This document shows positions 1 to 6,788 of a DNA stretch of 64,000 nt, piece by piece (within the stretch, counting starts at the first letter, position 1; each line of letters begins with the position of its first letter). The DNA is from an uncultured Chitinophagaceae bacterium (GTDB taxonomy: Bacteria > Bacteroidota > Bacteroidia > Chitinophagales > Chitinophagaceae), in assembly GCA_936908745.1 (NCBI GenBank), contig CAKZFX010000011.1:372001-436000 (forward strand), written 5' to 3'. Below the pieces are notes generated by a model. It saw only the letters and a program-made list of their open reading frames with translations, made no database searches and was not told where the DNA came from. A program made the translations under genes and the position numbers.

Positions 1-544
1 GATTGATATTGTCGATCTGCGTTAATGAATCATTGAACCAGCCATTTTTACCCGAACCGTAGTAAGTCGGGAATTCCAGTTGCTCTTCTGACGCATCGAG
101 GTTAAAGAACAATTCAAACACGGCGTCATGTACTTCGTCAGGACGGCAGTTGGGTTTGTCCACTTTATTAATAACCACGATTGGTTTCAGGTTCAGTTGC
201 AAAGCTTTTTGCAGTACGAAACGTGTTTGTGGCATTGGGCCTTCAAAGGCATCCACAAGCAGGATCACACCGTCGGCCATTTTCAATACCCTTTCTACCT
301 CACCACCAAAGTCGGCGTGACCAGGCGTATCGATCACGTTAATTTTTACGTCTTTGTAGGTAACGGCAGCGTTTTTACTGAAAATGGTGATACCACGCTC
401 TCTTTCGAGGTCGTTACTATCCATGATCAGCTCCCCGGTTTCCTGGTTATCACGGAACACTTTGGTAGCGTGTAAAATTTTGTCAACCAATGTAGTTTTA
501 CCGTGGTCAACGTGGGCAATAATGGCGATATTTCTTATTTCCAT
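1..544 (-). CDS. typA: Translational GTPase TypA/BipA, N-terminal part (cut by window edge)
   Basis: About 181 N-terminal residues of a ribosome-binding translational GTPase of roughly 600 residues; the rest lies off the left edge. Visible GTPase elements are the P-loop AHVDHGKT (residues 10-17), switch I RERGITI near 48-54, DTPGHADF near 72-79 and NKVD near 126. The close match at all of these and the short N-terminus (MEIRNIAIIAHVDHG) identify TypA rather than EF-G or LepA. The family acts in 50S subunit assembly and stress adaptation. The start ATG is at 544. Only 9 nt upstream begins the inner arm of an inverted repeat enclosing an S23-type gene, so the typA leader probably carries that gene. 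Confidence 0.95.
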   Translation of the reverse strand, partial: MEIRNIAIIAHVDHGKTTLVDKILHATKVFRDNQETGELIMDSNDLERERGITIFSKNAAVTYKDVKINVIDTPGHADFGGEVERVLKMADGVILLVDAFEGPMPQTRFVLQKALQLNLKPIVVINKVDKPNCRPDEVHDAVFELFFNLDASEEQLEFPTYYGSGKNGWFNDSLTQIDNIN

Positions 545-553
545 AATCTTTTT

Positions 554-1035
554 AAGTTGATAAGTTAAACTGTTGAAAGGTTAACAGGGTTATCCTCCTT
601 TCGATCTTTTCTCCAGGTAGCTGATATGCCCGTTCAACAATTTTTCAACTTCAGTTATTTTATTTCTATAATTATTTAATTGCTCTTCACTTATGATCTT
701 TTCATCCAGCGCATCAATAAGATGATTCAATGTTTCACTTAATGATCCTCTTGAGATAACACAAAACCTGATCTTATCGGGCCATGTGTTCCGGCCATGA
801 CCTTCGGCAATTTGCGTATTGACAGACCGGGAACTTCTTATCAAATGATCGGTCAAACGGAATCGTTCATCTGGCGGAAAAGTTTTTACCAATTGGGCAA
901 TGTCATTCTTAAGCTCTCTTGCCTTTTTCCAGACCTCCAGGTCTTCAAAATTTTGGTACGGCATATAAAAGTTAAGTGTTTGATTTATAGGGAAATACCT
1001 TGTAAACTTTTCAACCTTTAAACTTTTCAACTTTT
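554..1035 (-). mobile_element. Putative hairpin cassette: inverted word-repeats enclosing an S23/Avd-like gene
   Basis: Arm one (554-585) and arm two (1002-1033) are inverted copies, 26 of 32 positions identical by hand alignment. Both are built of AAGTTGA/AAAGTT-like words. Between them lies only the four-helix-bundle gene 590-964. The cassette sits between a TACCTTTG -7 box (1044-1051) and the typA start codon (544), so it would be transcribed as part of the typA leader. The layout copies that of intervening sequences in some bacterial 23S rRNAs, where an S23 gene lies within a stem removed by RNase III, but here the host is an mRNA. Mobility is inferred, not seen. Confidence 0.5.
590..964 (-). 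CDS. Four-helix-bundle protein, S23/23S rRNA-IVS (Avd-like) family
   Basis: A 124-residue protein starting MPYQNFEDLEVWKKA, a typical start of the S23 (23S rRNA intervening-sequence protein) family. Family hallmarks are the FEDLEVW opening, RSSRSVNTQIAEG in helix 2 and an SETLNHLIDAL segment in helix 3. Members fold as a four-helix bundle, form pentamers and are related to Avd, the accessory protein of diversity-generating retroelement reverse transcriptases; their own function is unknown. A longer reading frame back to 1129 exists, but the family start is at 964. Inverted repeats flank the gene closely (arms end 5 nt and begin 38 nt away). It is co-oriented with typA and probably in its leader. 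Confidence 0.88.
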   Translation of the reverse strand: MPYQNFEDLEVWKKARELKNDIAQLVKTFPPDERFRLTDHLIRSSRSVNTQIAEGHGRNTWPDKIRFCVISRGSLSETLNHLIDALDEKIISEEQLNNYRNKITEVEKLLNGHISYLEKRSKGG

Positions 1036-1043
1036 CCGGGCGG

Positions 1044-1051
1044 CAAAGGTA
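1044..1051 (-). promoter_or_regulatory. Bacteroidota -7 promoter box (TACCTTTG) for the S23-typA transcript
   Basis: On the minus strand the sequence reads TACCTTTG, an exact match to TAnnTTTG. No clear TTTG -33 box is seen at the usual spacing. It lies just upstream of the outer inverted-repeat arm, so initiation near 1037 would place the whole S23 cassette in the typA leader. Confidence 0.5.
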
Positions 1052-1240
1052 CGTCAATAAAATGGGGAAAAGAACCCTGTGGGAAACGATTTGGCAGATT
1101 TTGGTAAATAGTAACAGTCTGATAACCATAAGCCACCTGGGCCCTATTGAAAAACTGCCGGATTTTTCGTAACTTTATATGAAAGCCTTTTATAATGAAG
1201 GAGTTATGTAAACCTTACTCACTTCTATAAACTTTCTGCT

Positions 1241-2236
1241 ATGAAATTCCTGAAATGGCTGGGCATTATCCTTTTCCTGCTGATCGTGGTTTATTTTTTC
1301 GGGCCCAAGCCTTCACGTCCGAAGTATACAGCAGCATTGCCCGCTATTCCTTCACAACCCGGGGCAATTATTGACTACGTTAAAAAAGAAGAGCAAAGTC
1401 ATAAACTAAAGCCAGACAATGAAGCCCGCATCATCTGGTTCAACGACAGTTCAAAAGCAATCACCGATTATTCCGTCGTTTATATTCATGGTTTTTCCGC
1501 TTCGCAGGAAGAAGGCGATCCCGTACATATCAATTTCGCCAAAAAGTTTGGTTGCAATTTATTTCTCAATCGCCTGCAAGGACATGGGCTGGACACAAGC
1601 GAAGCATTATTATCAGTTACCGCGGACAATATGTGGAATTCTGCCAAAGAAGCCTATGCCATCGGCAGGCAGTTGGGTAAAAAAGTGATCCTGATGGCTA
1701 CCTCCACCGGCGCCACGCTGGCATTGAAACTGGCTGGCGAGTATCCTGATATTGCCGGGCTGATCTTATTATCACCCAATATCGCCATCAACGACCCAAA
1801 CGCATGGCTGTTGAATAATCATTGGGGTTTGCAAATTGCACATCTGGTGAAAGGAAAGTATAACCATGCAACGTATAGTTCCGATCTCTATCCAAAGTAT
1901 TGGGACACGTTGTATCGCATGGAAGCCGCTGTGCAGCTACAGGAGCTGATAGAAACCACGATGAAAGAATCGACTTTTGAAAAGGTAAAACAACCCGTGC
2001 TGGTTTTATATTATTATAAAGATGAAGAACACCAGGACCGCGTGGTAAAAGTATCGGCCATGAAACGCATGTTCAAACAATTGGGCACGCCTGACAGCCT
2101 GAAAGAAATGATCGCAGTTCCCAATGCCGGCGACCATGTGATCGGCTCTTATATCAAATCAAAAGATATTGCTACGGTGGAGAAAGAATGTGAGCAGTTT
2201 GCCGTGCATACATTACACTTAGTTGTTAATCATTAA
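1241..2236 (+). CDS. Alpha/beta hydrolase with N-terminal membrane anchor
   Basis: A 331-residue protein. Residues 1-20 are a hydrophobic anchor or signal. The oxyanion-side HG is at residues 83-84 (YIHGFSAS). The nucleophile elbow is ATSTGA, with Ser155 in an alanine-first variant of GxSxG. An Asp-containing YYKDE segment and a late GDHVIGS histidine complete a plausible Ser-Asp-His triad. This supports a hydrolase fold of the lysophospholipase/carboxylesterase type; the substrate is unknown. It would sit in the inner membrane facing the periplasm. It stands alone on the plus strand. Confidence 0.85.
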   Translation: MKFLKWLGIILFLLIVVYFFGPKPSRPKYTAALPAIPSQPGAIIDYVKKEEQSHKLKPDNEARIIWFNDSSKAITDYSVVYIHGFSASQEEGDPVHINFAKKFGCNLFLNRLQGHGLDTSEALLSVTADNMWNSAKEAYAIGRQLGKKVILMATSTGATLALKLAGEYPDIAGLILLSPNIAINDPNAWLLNNHWGLQIAHLVKGKYNHATYSSDLYPKYWDTLYRMEAAVQLQELIETTMKESTFEKVKQPVLVLYYYKDEEHQDRVVKVSAMKRMFKQLGTPDSLKEMIAVPNAGDHVIGSYIKSKDIATVEKECEQFAVHTLHLVVNH

Positions 2237-2325
2237 CAATTGTTTCTTCAATTATTTGTTCCCTTTTTTATTTATTGTAGCTATCACCAATATCTATCGG
2301 TAACTTTAAGACAGGTCTGCACTTT

Positions 2326-2379
2326 CTATGTGTACCTATGATCCTATTGTTCCTATGTGGTAAAAAATAAAACACATAG
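2326..2379. repeat. Word-repeat spacer with CTATGTG/CACATAG inverted ends
   Basis: CTATGTG at 2326-2332 and CACATAG at 2373-2379 are inverted. Between them the words CCTATGATCCTAT and CCTATGTGG recur. The 13-nt word CCTATGATCCTAT is shared with the spacer at 10819-10858, some 8.5 kb away. Confidence 0.5.
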
Positions 2380-2401
2380 ATCACCTCAAAACCCCTTGCC
2401 A

Positions 2402-3769
2402 ATGTCAACCCGATGGACACGCCGTGATATTTTAAAAGCACTTGGTATTTCTGCCGCAACGTTTCCCTTATCATCATGGGCCACCAATGAAAAAGGAGAG
2501 AAAATAATTTTACCGGGTAATCCTGCGCATAAGAAACCTGCAAAAGCCATCACCGCTATCACACTCGGCGCCGGCTCAAGAGGAAATGTATATGGCAATT
2601 ATGCTGTTCAATATCCTGATCAGCTCGATATTATCGGTGTAGCCGAACCGGTTGCCATCCGTAATGAACGCTACGCTAAAAAACACAATATCGCTGACGC
2701 CAACCGCTTCAATACCTGGGAAGATGTATTTAAACAACCCAAGCTGGCCGATGCCATTATCATCACCACGCCTGATAATTTACACTATGGCCCTTGTATG
2801 GCCGCATTGAAAATGGGTTATGATGTGTTGCTGGAAAAACCTATTTCGCCCAGTGAAAAAGAGTGTCGTGATATTCTGGCCTTAACTAAAAAAACCGGCC
2901 GCATCGTAGCCGTTTGTCATGTGCTGCGTTATGCGCCTTATTTTATCAAGCTGCGTGAACTGATCCAGTCAAAAGCCATTGGCGAAGTGATCAGTGTGCA
3001 ACACCTGGAGCCGATTGCTTATGAACATATGGCGCATTCATACGTACGTGGCAACTGGCACAACAGTAAACAAACCACGCCCATCATTTTAGCGAAGTCC
3101 TGTCATGATTTGGATATCATAAAATGGATGCTGAATAAACCATCGAAAAAGATACAGGCATTTGGCGATGTAAAATGGTTTCGCAAAGAAAATGCACCGG
3201 CAGGGAGTACCGAACGTTGCACCGATGGCTGTGCCGTAGAAAAAACCTGTCCTTATTCTGCTATTGATCAATACATCACCCGCAAACGAAGGACCTATGT
3301 ATTCGATTTGCCGGAGAATAAAGATGAACAGCAGGCTTATATATTAAACCAGCTCAAAACAACGAATTATGGTCGTTGTGTGTACCGTATGGACAATGAT
3401 CAGCCCGATCATTATACAACGAACATCTTATTTGACGATAATGTAACTGCCGCTTTTTCGATGGAAGCATTTACTTCTTATGAAGGACGCCGCACAAGAG
3501 TGATGGGTAGCCACGGTGATATTGTGGGCGATATGTATTCATTTACAATGACCGATTTCCGCACCGGTAAAAAAGAAGAATGGAAGAACACAACCGACAT
3601 GCACGGCGGTGGCGACTGGCGTTTGGTAGCCGATTGGATACAGGCTGTCTCCCAACAAAACCCGGACTTGCTTACTTCCACTATTGATGCTTCTATTGAA
3701 AGTCATGTGATGGGATTTGCAGCGGAGAAAAGCAGGAAGCAGGGGAAAGTGATGGAGATAAAAATGTAG
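2402..3769 (+). CDS. Tat-exported Gfo/Idh/MocA family oxidoreductase
   Basis: A 455-residue protein. The start at 2402 gives a twin-arginine leader (TRRDILK, then a hydrophobic stretch ending near SSWA), so the protein is exported folded with its cofactor. The N-terminal Rossmann part contains ITLGAGSRGNVYG, and LLEKPISPS is the EKP motif typical of the family; the substrate-binding half follows. An unusual cysteine group CTDGC...CPYSA lies near residues 283-295. Exported members act on sugars or glycans with NAD(P) bound. An upstream GTG at 2357 would add 15 residues inside a repeat and is unlikely. It stands alone. Confidence 0.88.
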   Translation: MSTRWTRRDILKALGISAATFPLSSWATNEKGEKIILPGNPAHKKPAKAITAITLGAGSRGNVYGNYAVQYPDQLDIIGVAEPVAIRNERYAKKHNIADANRFNTWEDVFKQPKLADAIIITTPDNLHYGPCMAALKMGYDVLLEKPISPSEKECRDILALTKKTGRIVAVCHVLRYAPYFIKLRELIQSKAIGEVISVQHLEPIAYEHMAHSYVRGNWHNSKQTTPIILAKSCHDLDIIKWMLNKPSKKIQAFGDVKWFRKENAPAGSTERCTDGCAVEKTCPYSAIDQYITRKRRTYVFDLPENKDEQQAYILNQLKTTNYGRCVYRMDNDQPDHYTTNILFDDNVTAAFSMEAFTSYEGRRTRVMGSHGDIVGDMYSFTMTDFRTGKKEEWKNTTDMHGGGDWRLVADWIQAVSQQNPDLLTSTIDASIESHVMGFAAEKSRKQGKVMEIKM

Positions 3770-3775
3770 AAATAC

Positions 3776-4040
3776 AGGCCACGGAGTTGCACAGAGGAAT
3801 GGAGATACACAGAGATTTAATTCTTTAATCTTCGTAGCGTCTATGGATTGTGAAAGAAAGAAAATTTCCCACTAAGACACTAAGATGCACAAAAAATATA
3901 CGATAGTTCTCATCATCTCCGTGGTTCTTTGTGGCCCTGTCTGCCGACAGGCGGTCTGCGGTAAAAAAATAGTTCTCACTACGTTCACAAAGAAGTTGCT
4001 CTGTGGCTCTCCTTATCTCAGCGGCCCTCTGTGGCCTAAA
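3776..4040. repeat. Degenerate CACAGAG/CTCTGTG-type word repeat, inverted ends
   Basis: This 265-bp spacer is made of words such as CACAGAGG, ACACAGAG, CACTAAGACACTAAG and, on the right, CTTTGTGG and CTCTGTGGC. The left end GGCCACGGAG is answered by CTCTGTGGCC at the right, so the arms are inverted. A 16-nt palindrome, CCTGTC-tgcc-GACAGG, lies at 3936-3951; a relative (CTGTC-gcca-GACAG) occurs at 31195-31208. No convincing protein gene is seen. Confidence 0.55.
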
Positions 4041-4043
4041 AAA

Positions 4044-4241
4044 TCAACTCTTACCCGTTGACGTCTTCGTCTTTGGCTGCTTTGCATTCACCGAGCTTTC
4101 CGATTTACCATCCCCATCTTCATCCACAGGTATTTCCTCTTTGTTTTTAGACGGCTTGGCGGCCGGGTTCTTTTCTTTATATGAACCGCCGGTTTTGTTC
4201 TGGTTGCCCGCTTTATTGGTTGTTATTTTCTTCGTAGCCAT
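4044..4241 (-). CDS. Small lysine-rich hypothetical protein
   Basis: A 65-residue, very hydrophilic protein (MATKKITTNKAGNQ...), rich in Lys, Ser, Asn and Asp/Glu and without hydrophobic segments. A DEDGDGKSES stretch could bind metal but is equally likely to be disordered. I recognise no family. It is kept because it has an ATG start, a clean stop and no better gene on either strand, and the composition (KTKTSTGKS tail) is like small disordered proteins common in this phylum. It diverges from the fabH-like gene, whose start is 115 nt away. Confidence 0.5.
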   Translation of the reverse strand: MATKKITTNKAGNQNKTGGSYKEKNPAAKPSKNKEEIPVDEDGDGKSESSVNAKQPKTKTSTGKS

Positions 4242-4355
4242 GCGTTTATTTTCCCTTTCTTCTCAAAATACAGTGCCAGTTTTAACGGATAGACCGGATT
4301 TGAAATAGTTTCATTTAACTTACATTTCCTAACTTACCTGCTTTAATTGCTTGCT

Positions 4356-5408
4356 ATGTTCAGATCAAAAATTGCCGGTATCGGAATGTACGTACCGGAA
4401 AATGTGGTGACCAATAACGACTTGAAAAAGTATATGGACACCAGCGATGAATGGATACAGGAACGCACCGGCATCAAAGAACGCCGCTATGCCGACCGCA
4501 CCAAGGAAACCACCACCACGATGGGCGTGGAAGCCGCTAAAATTGCCATTGAAAGAGCGGGCATCACGCCACAGGATATTGATTTCATCGTTTTCGCTAC
4601 TTTATCACCCGACTATTATTTTCCCGGCTGTGGCGTATTGCTGCAACGGGCAATGCAAATGAAGAATATCGGCGCATTGGATGTACGCAATCAATGCAGC
4701 GGCTTTGTGTATGCTATCAGCGTGGCCGACCAGTTTATTAGAAGTGGTATGTATAAAAACATATTGGTGGTGGGCGCCGAGAAACATTCGTTTGGTCTTG
4801 ACTTCAGTACAAGAGGCCGCAATGTGTCGGTGATCTTTGGCGATGGCGCAGGCGCCGTTGTGTTGCAACCCGCGGCCAATGAAAACAGCGGCATCCTCAG
4901 CACACACCTGCACAGCGATGGCAATGATGCGGAGATCCTGGCCATGTTCAATCCCGGTACGCATGCCAACGTGTGGGCAAAAGAAAACAAGATGGCTGAT
5001 TTTGATGAGGCTGAGATCGGCGAAATGTTTATGAGCCATGCCATGATTGACAACGCACAGAATTTTCCCAACATGGATGGCCCTTCGGTTTTTAAAGTAG
5101 CCGTTGAAAAGTTTCCGGAAGTGATCATGGAAGCGTTGAAACAAAACGGTTACCAGCCTTCCGATCTGAAATTGCTGGTTCCGCACCAGGCCAATTTGCG
5201 CATTGCCCAGTTTGTGCAAAAGAAGTTGCAGTTGCGGGATGACCAGGTGTTTAACAATATCCAGAAGTATGGAAATACCACGGCGGCTTCTGTGCCGATT
5301 GCGTTGTGTGAAGCATGGGAAGCAGGCAAAATCCAGGAAGGTGATTTAGTGTGTTTGGCAGCATTTGGCAGCGGGTTTACCTGGGCCAGTGCTTTGTTAA
5401 AATGGTAA
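4356..5408 (+). CDS. fabH: 3-oxoacyl-ACP synthase III (FabH-like, KAS III)
   Basis: A 350-residue thiolase-fold condensing enzyme. The catalytic triad is visible: Cys in RNQCSGFVY, His in VPHQANLRI and Asn in YGNTTAASVP. The N-terminal SKIAGIGMYVPE and the TSDEWIQERTGI motif are classic KAS III. A roughly 25-residue insert around FNPGTHANVWAKE is present. KAS III enzymes join an acyl-CoA primer to malonyl-ACP to start fatty-acid synthesis, but related proteins act in secondary pathways. No other fab gene is near, so the primer specificity is open. The ATG at 4356 is preferred over an in-frame TTG at 4347. Confidence 0.9.
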   Translation: MFRSKIAGIGMYVPENVVTNNDLKKYMDTSDEWIQERTGIKERRYADRTKETTTTMGVEAAKIAIERAGITPQDIDFIVFATLSPDYYFPGCGVLLQRAMQMKNIGALDVRNQCSGFVYAISVADQFIRSGMYKNILVVGAEKHSFGLDFSTRGRNVSVIFGDGAGAVVLQPAANENSGILSTHLHSDGNDAEILAMFNPGTHANVWAKENKMADFDEAEIGEMFMSHAMIDNAQNFPNMDGPSVFKVAVEKFPEVIMEALKQNGYQPSDLKLLVPHQANLRIAQFVQKKLQLRDDQVFNNIQKYGNTTAASVPIALCEAWEAGKIQEGDLVCLAAFGSGFTWASALLKW

Positions 5409-5448
5409 AACCGTCGTGCTTTTCGACCGGGAAACTCATCTTATTATT

Positions 5449-5889
5449 ATGAACCATACACAACAACGCCTGAAACAGGCTGTTTTACTATTCGCCGCAT
5501 TTTTTGCGGTGATTATTTCGCAGGCGCAAACCAATACCTGGAAAATCATTCTCCATAAAAAGACCTTTCTTTTTGCCAGCACAGAGAACGTGGAAAAGAA
5601 TACCCGTAAGCTCAAAATGAGTGACTGGAAAAAATCAGGTTCGCTGGAAATAGAGTACACAGACAGCGATTCCACCACATGGTACCGCTCTTTTATTTTC
5701 ACTGATAAAAATGATAATGAGCTGTTTCGTACCGACAGCAGTTTTACAGCAAAAATCCCGCTGACACAGCTTCGCCAATTATACAGGGGCAAAAAAGAAA
5801 TTGTCATCCTCACTGCTGTTACACCCCGCGATCCGAATCTTGCCGTAAGAGTAAGAAGGGTACATTTATGTACCTTGCAGATCAAGTAA
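5449..5889 (+). CDS. Secreted hypothetical protein
   Basis: A 146-residue protein with a signal peptide ending near SQAQ (about residue 27), so exported to the periplasm. The mature part is beta-rich (TWKIILHKKTFLFAS, SLEIEYTDSDSTTWYRSF) and ends in a basic patch (RVRRVHLCTLQIK). I recognise no family. It lies 40 nt after fabH and 2 nt before the lipid kinase on the same strand, so the three are probably co-transcribed. Confidence 0.7.
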   Translation: MNHTQQRLKQAVLLFAAFFAVIISQAQTNTWKIILHKKTFLFASTENVEKNTRKLKMSDWKKSGSLEIEYTDSDSTTWYRSFIFTDKNDNELFRTDSSFTAKIPLTQLRQLYRGKKEIVILTAVTPRDPNLAVRVRRVHLCTLQIK

Positions 5890-5891
5890 GC

Positions 5892-6788
5892 ATGCGGCAT
5901 ATTATTTACATCATCAACCCGATTTCGGGCACAAGGACCAAGAAGGACCTCCGGGAGTTCATTGAGAAACAAACAACCGGGCAAAAGATCCCGTTCCTTG
6001 TGTTTCCTTCTGTAGCCAGTGGCGATTATTCATTCCTGCTGCCTGTTATCAAAGAAAATAAAACAACCGATGTGGTGATCGCCGGTGGTGATGGAACGGT
6101 AAGCCAGGTGGTAAGCAGCTTATTAAATACGTCTGTCAATTTTGGTATCATCCCATGCGGTTCGGGCAATGGCCTTGCATATGCCGCGGGTATTTCCAAA
6201 CAACCGGCAAAGGCATTGGAAGTGGTTTTTAATGGTACAGCATCGCCGGTAGATGGTTTTTTGATCAACGATCATTTTTCCTGTATGCTTTGCGGCCTCG
6301 GTTTTGATGCCAAAGTAGCGCATGATTTTGCACAACAGTCCAAACGGGGATTGATGACTTATGTAAAACAGGTGTTCAAAAATTTCTTTGCCGCTAAACC
6401 GTATGCGTTTGAATTGAAGTTTGGCAACCGCACCTTACAAACCGATGCTTTTTTTATCAGCATTGCCAACAGCAACCAGTTTGGCAATAATTTTACCATT
6501 GCGCCCAAAGCCAGCCTTAGCGATGGATTGCTTGACATCGTTGTAGCCACCAGTCAGAATAAACTGAGTTTGTTTTTTCAAACATTGAAACAGGTAAGCG
6601 GGCGCAACCAGTTGCAAACAGAAACAGTGATTGACAAAAAGAAGGCAGTGATTTATTTCCAGGCGGCTAAGTTGCAGATCAATAACCTTTCACAAGCGCC
6701 ATTGCATATTGACGGCGACCCGGCCGAAACACCGGAGAAAGTAAACATTGAAATAAAGAAACAATGTTTCCGGCTTATTCAGCCTTGA
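5892..6788 (+). CDS. Diacylglycerol/lipid kinase family protein (YegS/BmrU-like)
   Basis: A 298-residue soluble protein with the DAGK catalytic domain at the N-terminus: INPISGTRTKKD near residues 8-19 and the nucleotide-binding GGDGT motif at roughly residues 64-68. IIPCGSGNGLAY follows, as in YegS and sphingosine kinases. The C-terminal beta domain ends with LHIDGDPAE, also conserved. It would phosphorylate a membrane lipid hydroxyl with ATP. The exact lipid is not evident. The ATG at 5892 was chosen because an earlier one at 5868 overlaps the preceding gene. Its 3' end overlaps the convergent patatin gene by 14 nt. Confidence 0.88.
   Translation: MRHIIYIINPISGTRTKKDLREFIEKQTTGQKIPFLVFPSVASGDYSFLLPVIKENKTTDVVIAGGDGTVSQVVSSLLNTSVNFGIIPCGSGNGLAYAAGISKQPAKALEVVFNGTASPVDGFLINDHFSCMLCGLGFDAKVAHDFAQQSKRGLMTYVKQVFKNFFAAKPYAFELKFGNRTLQTDAFFISIANSNQFGNNFTIAPKASLSDGLLDIVVATSQNKLSLFFQTLKQVSGRNQLQTETVIDKKKAVIYFQAAKLQINNLSQAPLHIDGDPAETPEKVNIEIKKQCFRLIQP

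Noticed and set aside
128..475. Plus-strand open frame of 115 aa opposite typA
   Set aside because: It is antisense to the well-conserved TypA GTPase domain and has no family-like content.
590..964. S23 gene as evidence of a 23S rRNA gene with an intervening sequence here
   Set aside because: No rRNA sequence flanks the gene on either side; the neighbours are a typA coding region and a promoter-like spacer.
3936..3951. CCTGTCtgccGACAGG as a transcription terminator
   Set aside because: Only 6 bp with no T-run; a similar palindrome recurs in another repeat spacer, so it belongs to the repeat vocabulary.
4605..5219. Minus-strand open frame of 204 aa opposite fabH
   Set aside because: Shadow of the fabH reading frame; composition is His/Cys-rich noise.
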